DNA from: Actinomycetes bacterium
GTDB taxonomy: Bacteria; Actinomycetota; Acidimicrobiia; Acidimicrobiales; Palsa-688
DNA: 21,524 bases
Reading direction: 5' to 3'
Assembly: GCA_021816565.1 (NCBI GenBank)
Contig: JAKAXN010000032.1
Location: 1-21,524, forward strand
Shown here: positions 15,077 to 21,524 of the stretch, piece by piece
How positions within the stretch are numbered: the first letter of the stretch is position 1
Layout of the letters: the number at the start of each line of letters is the position of its first letter
The notes under the pieces: model-generated
What the model was told of the DNA's origin: nothing
Database searches by the model: none
The model's input: the letters and a program-made list of their open reading frames with translations, nothing else
Program-made: the position numbers and the translations under genes

Positions 15077-16008
15077 GACCGGAGCCGGGCTGAACGCCGC
15101 GCTCGACGCGCCGAGCGGGCCAGCGCCGGCGGGACGGCGGGCAGTATCTGGGCCTTGACGGCCAGGCCGGCGAGCCAGGGAGCCAGGATGGGGGAGCGCA
15201 GCAGGGTGGTGTCGGGAGCCAGGGCCCGGCGCAGCACCGCCTTGAGCGGTGCCGGGTCCCCCCGCCGGTACGACTCAAGGGCCGCCTCGAAGCCGCGGGC
15301 GGCGGCGACTATGGCGGCCCCCGCCCGCCGGTCGGCGGGGTCCAGGCCGGCCACGAAGGCGTCCCGGAGCCGCCAGTCCAGCTCCTCGTGGGCCACGTTG
15401 GTCACCTGACCGGGGTGCACCCTCAGGTCGGCGACGGTGTCGGGGATCAGCGCGAACGGCCGGGGGTAGGCCCGCAGCACCAGGTCCCGGTCCTCGAAGC
15501 GGCGCAGGTCCTCGGACCAGCCGCCCAGTTCGGCCACCACCGCTGTCCGCCACAGGAGCGCCGCCGGGTACATGCCCCAGCAGAACAGCACCTCCTTCCA
15601 CACCGGCCGGGTGGTGGGCCACCTCGGATGGATGGTCCGGGACCGGTCGGTGGGCGCCCCGAAGCGGTGGCCGGCCCCCGCCGCCCCGGCCGCCCGGGGG
15701 TGGCGTTCCAGAGCGGCCACCAGGCGGTCGATGGCGCCCTCGCGCAGGACGTCGTCATCGTCGAGGAACATGACGTAGGGCGTCCGGCACAGGTCGAAAC
15801 CCCGGTTGCGGGCGGCCGCGCCTCCCCCGGCGGGGTGGACGTGGACGGCCGTGACCAGCGGGGCGTCCAGGCGGTCCAGCCAGTTCGCGGTGTCGTCCCC
15901 CGACCCGTCGTTTACGACCACCACCCGGGCCACGGCCGGCCCCTGGGCCACGGCGCTGGCGACGGCCTCCTCCAGGAAGGGTCGCCGGTTGTGGGTGGGG
16001 ATGACCAC
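15055..16008 (-). CDS. Glycosyltransferase family 2
   Basis: A 317-residue GT-A enzyme with VVIPTHNRRPFLEEAVASA, ARVVVVNDGSGDD, HPAGGGAAARNRGFDL, and an acid-rich metal motif in YVMFLDDDDVLREGA. FCWGMYPAALLWRTAVVAELGG and FEDRDLVLRAY complete the catalytic domain, and a basic C-terminal tail follows. The start is uncertain. GTG 16006-16008 opens right at the first strand and is taken here. The only other in-frame candidate near the upstream stop is a CTG at 16057-16059, which would give a CTGA 4-nt overlap like many junctions in this locus and 17 more residues. It is the last gene in the minus-strand unit that begins with hemE. Confidence 0.87.
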   Translation of the reverse strand: MVIPTHNRRPFLEEAVASAVAQGPAVARVVVVNDGSGDDTANWLDRLDAPLVTAVHVHPAGGGAAARNRGFDLCRTPYVMFLDDDDVLREGAIDRLVAALERHPRAAGAAGAGHRFGAPTDRSRTIHPRWPTTRPVWKEVLFCWGMYPAALLWRTAVVAELGGWSEDLRRFEDRDLVLRAYPRPFALIPDTVADLRVHPGQVTNVAHEELDWRLRDAFVAGLDPADRRAGAAIVAAARGFEAALESYRRGDPAPLKAVLRRALAPDTTLLRSPILAPWLAGLAVKAQILPAVPPALARSARRARRSARLRSHQKSTR

Positions 16009-16055
16009 CGTGACCGTCCCGGTCCCCGCCTCCCCGGCCCCGCCGGCCGGCTCGC

Positions 16056-16694
16056 TCAGCGGCGTTCCCGGTTGTAGATCACCCCGAGCGCCGGGATGCC
16101 CGACAGCTTCAGAGCCGCCGCCACCTCGTCGAGGGCGGTGGCCCGGGTCCGGCGTTCCTGCACCACGACCACCGCCCCGTCGGTGTGGGCGCCGATGAGC
16201 CGGCCGTCGGCGAAGGCCAGCAGGGGAGGGGTGTCCACCAGGACCAGGTCGGCGTCGGCGGACAGTTCCGCCAGCATCGGCGCCAGGGCGCCGTCCGACA
16301 GCAGCCGGCCCGGATCGGCCGGGGGGTTGCCGGCCGGCAGGAGGCGGACCCCGCTCACACCGTCGGTGGGGCCGCCCGGCGCGGGGGTGACCGCCTGCAG
16401 GCATTCCGGCAGCTCCTTCAGCCCGCCCAGCACCTCGGCGGCGCCGACCGGGTTCGCCGCTCCCAGGCCCCGGTGGAGATCCGGCCGGCGCAGATCCAGG
16501 TCCACCGCCACCACCCGCATGCCCGTCTCGGCCAGGGCCCGGGCCAACCCGGCGCAGGCCGTGGTGCGGCCCTCACCCCGGGCCGCACCGGTCACCATGG
16601 CCACCCGGCCGGGGGCCCGGCCCAGGGCCGCGACCAGTCCGGAGCCGGCCGCCCGGAACGTCTCCTGCCACGAAGGGGTGTCGGCCCGGGCCAT
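16056..16694 (-). CDS. CpsD/BY-kinase-like P-loop ATPase (Walker A Lys replaced by Arg)
   Basis: A 212-residue cytoplasmic P-loop protein of the CpsD/Wzc-kinase family. Walker A is GAARGEGRTT (36-45), with Arg43 where the family normally has Lys. Walker A' is VVAVDLDLRRPD (61-72) and Walker B is LVLVDTPP (150-157), both canonical. The C-terminal tyrosine cluster that is autophosphorylated in bacterial tyrosine kinases is absent; the only Tyr is residue 207 in IYNRERR. The ATG at 16692-16694 lies 5 nt after the Wzz-like stop. In Gram-positive loci such proteins pair with a separate Wzz-like activator, exactly the gene upstream here. A role in controlling polymer assembly is likely; protein-tyrosine kinase activity is doubtful from the sequence. 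Confidence 0.85.
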   Translation of the reverse strand: MARADTPSWQETFRAAGSGLVAALGRAPGRVAMVTGAARGEGRTTACAGLARALAETGMRVVAVDLDLRRPDLHRGLGAANPVGAAEVLGGLKELPECLQAVTPAPGGPTDGVSGVRLLPAGNPPADPGRLLSDGALAPMLAELSADADLVLVDTPPLLAFADGRLIGAHTDGAVVVVQERRTRATALDEVAAALKLSGIPALGVIYNRERR

Positions 16695-16699
16695 GCTCG

Positions 16700-17470
16700 T
16701 CAGCCGACCTCTGCTCCGGCCGGCGCCGGTTCCACCCGGCGGGCGGGGGACGCGCCCAGCTGCGGGAAGGCCGGCACGGTGGCCAGGAGCGGAGCCCCCA
16801 GGCGCCGCTCCGCCTCCTCGGGATCTTTGACGGTCACATCGAGGTACTCCACCAGGACGGCCAGGGCGACGGCCACCAGCAGCCCGAAGATGCCGGCCAC
16901 GGCCACGTCCCGCTTGTGCCCGGGAGCGACCGACGCGCCGGCCGGGCCGGCCGGCCCGAACGACTCGAGCGAGATGGCCGGGGCGGCGCCGGAACCGGTT
17001 CCCCGGCCGCCGGTCGCCCCGGCTCCCGTTCCGACCTGGGCCACGAACGCGTCGGCCATCCCGGTGGCCAGCTCCTGGGCCACCTGGGGTGAGGGATCCT
17101 TCACCGAGATGGTGATGAGCTGGGTGTACTGGACCGCCGAGGCGCTGGTCTCGGCCAGGACCTGTCCCACCGAGCGCGGCGCGCCCGTGGCCCTGATGGC
17201 CTGGGCCGCCACCGGGGCGGTGTCGACCAGGTGCGAGTAGGTGATCACCAGGGTGTTGAGCCCGGCGGCCTGGTTGGTGGTGGGCAGGTTCCCGCCGCCG
17301 GGACCTCCGGTGGTGTAGGACCGGGGCCCGACCAGCACGGTGCTCGAGGAGCTGTAGGTGGTCGCCTGGTGGGGGGCCAGCGCATATCCGACGGCCAGGG
17401 CCACGATCACGGTCACGGCGATCAGCACCCACCGTCGCAGCAGTAGTCGGATGTAGCGCCGTAGTTCCAT
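16700..17470 (-). CDS. Wzz/CapA-like chain-length determinant protein
   Basis: A 256-residue membrane protein with two spans (about 14-32 and 188-208) flanking an extracytoplasmic region of ~155 residues, the layout of Wzz-domain polysaccharide co-polymerases. The N-terminal MELRRYIRLLLRRWVLIAVT is the typical cytoplasmic entry to span 1. A Ser/Thr/Gly-rich segment and a Gly/Ala-rich linker (147-165) lie outside. The cytoplasmic tail after span 2, VEYLDVTVKDPEEAERRLGAPLLATVP, is the conserved part that activates the partner ATPase. ATG 17468-17470 starts 4 nt after the upstream stop; a TTG five codons upstream is an alternative. The family regulates polymer length; here that is inferred from fold and neighbours. 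Confidence 0.88.
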   Translation of the reverse strand: MELRRYIRLLLRRWVLIAVTVIVALAVGYALAPHQATTYSSSSTVLVGPRSYTTGGPGGGNLPTTNQAAGLNTLVITYSHLVDTAPVAAQAIRATGAPRSVGQVLAETSASAVQYTQLITISVKDPSPQVAQELATGMADAFVAQVGTGAGATGGRGTGSGAAPAISLESFGPAGPAGASVAPGHKRDVAVAGIFGLLVAVALAVLVEYLDVTVKDPEEAERRLGAPLLATVPAFPQLGASPARRVEPAPAGAEVG

Positions 17471-17474
17471 GACG

Positions 17475-19031
17475 TCAGCCGCCAACTGTAGTCAGCGCCG
17501 CGGGGCGGCCCGCATCGACCGGTTCGGGGACCGGTCGGCTCGGCGGCCGGTCCGCTTCGGGGCTCAGGTCCATCCCCACCGCGGTCCACACGATCACCGC
17601 GGTTATCAGGCTCAGCCACACCTGCAGCAGGAGCCCGGCCAGGGCCAGGCCCACGAACGCCCCCGACCAGGCCCCGGCGGTCCACGACCCCCCCTCTCCG
17701 GCCACCCGCCGCAGGCGTCGGGCGATCAGGACGGTCAGACCCAGGAACGGGATGAGGGAGAAGATCCCCGTCTCGTTGCCGATCTGCAGGTACTGGTCCT
17801 CGCTGGTCAGCGTGGTGGCCACCCCGAAGCGGGTGCCGTTGGTGCCGCCGGTGCCGAGCCCCCGGCCCAGCGGCTGGTCGAGCAGGGCGGAGGTGCCCTT
17901 GCCCAGGGCGGTCAGGTGCACCGCCGTCGAGTGGTCCTGGCCGTTGATGGCCGCGGTGGCCCGGGTGCCGAGTCCCACGGCCAGCGCCACGGGTAGCAGC
18001 AGCACCACGGTCAGGCCGGCCAGGAGCGAGAGCTGCACCCGGCGCAGCCGGTCCCGGTGGGGCAGGGGCCGCAGGACCATGGCGGCCACCACCGCCCCGG
18101 CCAGGATGGCGTCACGGGTCTGGGTCAGCACCAGCGCTACCGCCACCGAGAAGGTGCCGGCCGCCACCAGCCACCGCCGCTTCCCGTTGCCCGCCAGGTA
18201 CTCGCAGCCGATGGCCAGGCACCCCACCAGGAAGAAGGCGCACTCGAGCTGGTCGATGAAGATCGAGCCGATCCGGAGCAGCTTGTGGCCGGCGGTGAGG
18301 GTGTAGACGCGGACGTCCTCGAGGTTGTGCACCGGCGTCTTCAGGACCTCGGTCTGGTAGTGGGTCACGCCGAGGGTGTGGACCACGAAGTGATTCCACG
18401 AAGACGAGGCCAGGTACTCGTACGCCCCGGTCAGCGAGACCACCACACCGACGGAGAAGATGATGAGGGCGAACCTCCGGCGGTCCCGGTGGGAGACCCC
18501 CAGGTGGCGGGCCACGAGGAACATGACCACGAAGAACACGTCGTTTCGCAGGGCCGTGTTCAAGATGGTGCCCGCCGTCGGCGGCCCGTTCGGGCCGGCG
18601 GCCACCAGCAGGGTGGGAGCCAGCCGGTACAGGCTGACCACCACCACGTAGGTGAGACCGGTCCAGTCGAGGGCGTCGAGGGGCCGGCGCCGGTGGTTGC
18701 GCGCCGCGCGCAGGGCCAGACCCACCGCCACCAGCTCGATCCAGTAGCCGAGGTCCCTCACCACCGACGCCCCGAGCCCGGCCCGGTAGGCGGCGGAGAG
18801 CAGGAACAGCTGGAACGGGTACACGACCGGGATGGCGAAGAGGAACCATCGGGGCCTGAGGTAGACGACGGCGATCAGGCCGGCGGCCACCAGGACGGCG
18901 TCGACCCGGGCCAGGTGCGAACGGGCGAGCAGGATCCCGAGGGCCGCCACCGGAGGTGCCAGCCAGGCCCAGCCCCCGGCCGGCACCAGGCGGCCCGGGA
19001 TCAGGCGGTACGCGGCCGCCCCTCTAGGCAC
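17475..19031 (-). CDS. O-antigen ligase/polymerase-like (Wzy_C) membrane protein
   Basis: A 518-residue polytopic membrane protein with roughly 11 hydrophobic segments, the size and layout of O-antigen ligase/polymerase family proteins. The Wzy_C-type region is visible in the second half: VLTQTRDAILAGAVVAA, a large outward loop with GKGTSALLDQPLGRGLG, then SEDQYLQIGNETGIFSLIPF, where Gly-x-Gly and Glu-Asn/Gln-type motifs are family hallmarks. The outside loop between spans contains HNLEDVRVYTLTAGHK and IGSIFIDQLECAFF. GTG 19029-19031 overlaps the hemY stop by 8 nt. It would polymerise repeat units or transfer finished glycan to an acceptor. Polymerase and ligase cannot be told apart by sequence alone. 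Confidence 0.85.
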   Translation of the reverse strand: MPRGAAAYRLIPGRLVPAGGWAWLAPPVAALGILLARSHLARVDAVLVAAGLIAVVYLRPRWFLFAIPVVYPFQLFLLSAAYRAGLGASVVRDLGYWIELVAVGLALRAARNHRRRPLDALDWTGLTYVVVVSLYRLAPTLLVAAGPNGPPTAGTILNTALRNDVFFVVMFLVARHLGVSHRDRRRFALIIFSVGVVVSLTGAYEYLASSSWNHFVVHTLGVTHYQTEVLKTPVHNLEDVRVYTLTAGHKLLRIGSIFIDQLECAFFLVGCLAIGCEYLAGNGKRRWLVAAGTFSVAVALVLTQTRDAILAGAVVAAMVLRPLPHRDRLRRVQLSLLAGLTVVLLLPVALAVGLGTRATAAINGQDHSTAVHLTALGKGTSALLDQPLGRGLGTGGTNGTRFGVATTLTSEDQYLQIGNETGIFSLIPFLGLTVLIARRLRRVAGEGGSWTAGAWSGAFVGLALAGLLLQVWLSLITAVIVWTAVGMDLSPEADRPPSRPVPEPVDAGRPAALTTVGG

Positions 19032-20391
19032 CGGTCGCCGCCAGCACCGCCTCCACGGCTCCCCGGCCGGAGCGGATGCACGCCGGGATCCCGGCTCCGC
19101 CGTAGCTGGATCCGGCCAGCGCCACCCTCCCGTCGGTGGCGACGGCCAGCGACCGGGTGATGCCCTGCACCAGGGCGGTGTGACCCACCCGGTACAGGGG
19201 GAACGAGGACGGCCACCGGCTCAGGCGCATCTCGCCCGGTCGGATCGGTACCCCGGTGGCCTGGCCGAACTCGTCGAGGAGCCGGGCGGTCAGCTCCCCG
19301 TCGTCGAGGTCGTCGACCCGGCGGTCGTTGAAGCGGCCGGCCGAGACCCGCACGATGGTCCCCGCCGCGGGGTCACCCTCCTTGGGCCACTTGTTGCTGA
19401 AGAACGAGCAGGCGGTCATGAGGCGGCGCTCGGCCCCGGTGACCAGGAAGCCGTTGTAACCGGCCGGGGGGGCCCACTGCTCCGCCGGCACGGTCAGCGT
19501 CAGGACCGCCACGGAGGTGAAGGCGATGCTGTCCAGGCCGGTCGGGGCGGCCCGGCCCAGGAGGCGGGCCGCCGCCGGGGCCGGCACGGCCAGGACGGCT
19601 CCCTCGAAGCGGTCGCCCGGCCCCGCCCCGCTGGCCACCGTCACCGCGTCGCCGTCGGTCGAGACCTGCGAGGCGGCCTCCGGGCGGAACTCCACCCCCC
19701 GGTTGCGCAGGGCCCCCTCCAGGGCGGCGACCAGGCTCCCCATACCCTGCCTGGGGGCGAGGAACACCGGCCCCCCTCCCCCCGGCGCCGGGGTGGCCGG
19801 GCGGCGCAGGCCGAGCAGGAGGCTGCGCGACGAGCGGGCGGCGGCCAGGACGTGGGGCGCCACGACCTCGGTGCTCAGCTCGTCCAGAGGGGCGGCGTGG
19901 ATCCCGCCGAGCAGCGGTTCGACCAGCCGGTCGGCGACCTGGCGGCCGAAGCGTCCCGACACGAGGGCGCCGACGCTCACGTCGTCGCCCAGCTTCGAGC
20001 GGGGCAGCACCAGGTCCATCCCGGCCCGGGCCATCCCGCCCGGGCTCAGAAGACCGGATCGGATCACCGGCCACAACCGGCCGGGCACCCCGAGCACCAG
20101 CCCCTCCGGGATGGGCCGGAGCCGCCCGCCGGACCACAGCAGCGTGCGCCCGGCGGCCGGGGCGACCAGGTCGTCGAGGCCCAGTTCGGCGCAGAGGGCC
20201 GTCGCCTCAGGGGTGCGGACCAGGAAGGCGTCGGGCCCCTCGTCGACCGGGCGGCCGGCGAAGTCGGTCGTGTGCAGCTTCCCGCCCACCCGCCCCGGTT
20301 CGAACACGACGACCCGCCTGCCCGGCCGGGAACTGAGGCTCCAGGCGGCGGCCAGGCCGGAGATCCCGCCCCCGACTACGGCGAAGGTCAT
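19024..20391 (-). CDS. hemY: Protoporphyrinogen/coproporphyrinogen III oxidase (HemY/CgoX type)
   Basis: A 455-residue FAD enzyme of haem synthesis. The FAD motif is [16 protein letters not shown] (4-19), then [32 protein letters not shown], the central [29 protein letters not shown], and the C-terminal FAD-contact segment [20 protein letters not shown]. Length fits HemY (about 450-470). In Actinobacteria this enzyme generally oxidises coproporphyrinogen III in the coproporphyrin-dependent pathway; sequence alone does not prove the substrate. The ATG at 20389-20391 overlaps the hemE stop (ATGA), so the two are translationally coupled. Downstream, where hemQ is often found in Actinobacteria, a polysaccharide polymerase gene overlaps it instead. 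Confidence 0.94.
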   Translation of the reverse strand: MTFAVVGGGISGLAAAWSLSSRPGRRVVVFEPGRVGGKLHTTDFAGRPVDEGPDAFLVRTPEATALCAELGLDDLVAPAAGRTLLWSGGRLRPIPEGLVLGVPGRLWPVIRSGLLSPGGMARAGMDLVLPRSKLGDDVSVGALVSGRFGRQVADRLVEPLLGGIHAAPLDELSTEVVAPHVLAAARSSRSLLLGLRRPATPAPGGGGPVFLAPRQGMGSLVAALEGALRNRGVEFRPEAASQVSTDGDAVTVASGAGPGDRFEGAVLAVPAPAAARLLGRAAPTGLDSIAFTSVAVLTLTVPAEQWAPPAGYNGFLVTGAERRLMTACSFFSNKWPKEGDPAAGTIVRVSAGRFNDRRVDDLDDGELTARLLDEFGQATGVPIRPGEMRLSRWPSSFPLYRVGHTALVQGITRSLAVATDGRVALAGSSYGGAGIPACIRSGRGAVEAVLAATGA

Positions 20392-21410
20392 CCCACCGGA
20401 CCGGACTCGTGGCAGAACGCCACCAGCTCGGTGAGCACGCCCGGGTCGCTCTCGGGGTAGACGCCGTGGCCCAGATTGAAGATGTGTCCCCGCCCGCCGC
20501 CGCGCCCCAGCACGTCCCGAGCGGCCTCCCGGGTGGCGTCCCAGCCGGCCAGCACGACCGCCGGATCCAGGTTCCCCTGCACGGCCACACCGGTGCCGAG
20601 GCGCTGGCGGGCCCGGTCGAGGGGGACCCGCCAGTCGACGCCGACCACGTCGGCGCCAGCCTCGGCCATCAGCTCGAGCAGCTCGCCGGTGCCCACCCCG
20701 AAGTGGATGCGAGGCACCCCCAGATCGGCCAGACCTTCGAAGATCTTCCGGGAGGCGGGCAGCACCGAGCGCCGGTAGTCGGCCGGAGAGAGCGAACCGA
20801 CCCAGCTGTCGAACAGCTGCACGGCCTGCGCTCCGGCCCGGACCTGGGCCCGCAGCGTGGCCAGCGCCATGTCGGCCAGGCGGTCGAGCAGCTGCGCCCA
20901 GAGGTCCGGCTCCCGCCACATCATGGTCTTGGTCCGGATGTGGTTGCGTGACGGCCCCCCCTCCACCAGGTAGCTGGCCAGGGTGAAGGGGGCCCCGGCG
21001 AAGCCGATGAGGGGCACCTTCAGCTCGGCCCGCAGCAGACGCACCGTCTCCAGCACGAAGGCCAGGTCGGTCTCCGGCTCGAGCGGGCGGAGCCGGTCGA
21101 GATCGGCGGCCGAGGAGAACGGGGCCTCCACCACCGGCCCGACGCCGGCCTTCACGTCCAGGCCGAAGCCAACGGCCCAGACCGGCACGACTATGTCGGA
21201 GAACAGGATGGCGGCGTCGACGCCGTAGCGCCGCACCGGCTGCATGGTGATCTCCGCCGCCAGCTCCGGGGAGCGGATGGACTCGAGGATGCTGCCGTGG
21301 CGGCGCAGCTCCCGGTACTCCGGGAGGGCCCGGCCGGCCTGGCGCATGAACCAGACCGGGACGTGCTCAGCCGGCTGGCGGCGGCACGCGTCGAGGAAGG
21401 GGGCCGTCAA
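20388..21410 (-). CDS. hemE: Uroporphyrinogen decarboxylase
   Basis: Converts uroporphyrinogen III to coproporphyrinogen III in the cytosol. Both family signatures are present: [10 protein letters not shown] (residues 18-27 from the chosen start) and [17 protein letters not shown]. The catalytic Asp lies in [18 protein letters not shown], and the C-terminal [12 protein letters not shown] is conserved. The start is uncertain. TTG 21408-21410 gives 340 residues and an N-terminus matching the family's usual distance to [13 protein letters not shown] 21512 is in frame and adds 34 Ala/Pro/Gly-rich residues unlike the family. A TANNNT element (TAGCAT, minus, 21471 to 21466) would fit a promoter inside that extension, favouring the TTG. 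It heads the unit that runs into hemY and four polysaccharide genes. Confidence 0.94.
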   Translation of the reverse strand: MTAPFLDACRRQPAEHVPVWFMRQAGRALPEYRELRRHGSILESIRSPELAAEITMQPVRRYGVDAAILFSDIVVPVWAVGFGLDVKAGVGPVVEAPFSSAADLDRLRPLEPETDLAFVLETVRLLRAELKVPLIGFAGAPFTLASYLVEGGPSRNHIRTKTMMWREPDLWAQLLDRLADMALATLRAQVRAGAQAVQLFDSWVGSLSPADYRRSVLPASRKIFEGLADLGVPRIHFGVGTGELLELMAEAGADVVGVDWRVPLDRARQRLGTGVAVQGNLDPAVVLAGWDATREAARDVLGRGGGRGHIFNLGHGVYPESDPGVLTELVAFCHESGPVG

Positions 21411-21524
21411 CGGGGCCGCTGCCCGGCGGGCCGGTGGGACCGGTAGGGCCGAATGAGCACGGCAGATGCTACCCGGACCCGGGGTGTCGCCGGTGGTGGC
21501 GGCGGCTTGCATTGGGCCGGCCCA
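21411..21524 (-). promoter_or_regulatory. Upstream region of hemE, possible promoter
   Basis: These 114 bases lie upstream of the chosen hemE start. TAGCAT on the minus strand (21471 to 21466) resembles a -10 element and would give a 5' leader of about 48 nt. No good -35 match is visible at 16-18 nt further upstream. No other gene or repeat is seen here. If ATG 21512 is the true start, most of this stretch is coding instead. Confidence 0.25.

Noticed and set aside
18057..19160. 367-codon open frame on the plus strand opposite the Wzy_C-like gene
   Set aside because: Highly charged, repetitive product typical of the complement of a membrane-protein gene; no motif.
19180..20460. 426-codon open frame on the plus strand opposite hemY
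   Set aside because: His/Gln/Arg/Pro-rich shadow of a convincing HemY protein.

Overview
This is a compact stretch of very high-GC DNA with GTG and TTG starts and almost no intergenic sequence, typical of an actinobacterium (Actinomycetota). The neighbourhood of hemE and hemY, with a Wzz-like protein separate from its P-loop partner, fits that phylum. I cannot place it below phylum. Every gene but one can be assigned to a family, and all but two (hemE and hemY) fit a locus for making, modifying, polymerising and exporting a cell-surface polysaccharide.

Layout, left to right. (1) 1-3247, minus strand: a 194-residue protein of unknown family, a GT2 glycosyltransferase, a GT4 glycosyltransferase and a second GT2 cut by the left edge. 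(2) 3306-8095, plus strand: a tandem-domain hexapeptide acetyltransferase, a class I methyltransferase, a TylF-like methyltransferase, then the two-component polysaccharide ABC exporter wzm-wzt. (3) 8078-13193, minus strand: methyltransferase, glf (UDP-galactopyranose mutase), GT2, GT4 and GT2. (4) 13221-15076, plus strand: methyltransferase and GT2. (5) 15055-21410, minus strand: hemE, hemY, an O-antigen ligase/polymerase-like membrane protein, a Wzz-like protein, a CpsD-like P-loop ATPase and a GT2.

How the genes work together. The glycosyltransferases (five complete GT2, two GT4, one partial GT2) would assemble a heteropolysaccharide. Glf supplies UDP-galactofuranose. The acetyltransferase and four methyltransferases would decorate it. 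Wzt has a C-terminal domain of the kind that reads terminal modifications before export. The polymerase/ligase-like protein, Wzz-like protein and ATPase point to a second, Wzy-type polymerisation or ligation step. No initiating phosphoglycosyltransferase and no Wzx flippase is in the window.

Structures worth attention: a 47-bp imperfect palindrome joining the start codons of two divergent methyltransferase genes around a CTATAG core; a strong hairpin just after the tylF-like stop codon; a 12-bp direct repeat that creates a five-codon relay reading frame between wzm and wzt; a haem-biosynthesis pair that overlaps the polysaccharide polymerase gene; a CpsD-like ATPase with Arg in place of the Walker A Lys; and eight 4-nt stop/start overlaps. 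I saw no RNA genes, insertion sequences, CRISPR arrays or prophage genes, and no stretch over 300 bases lacks a gene.
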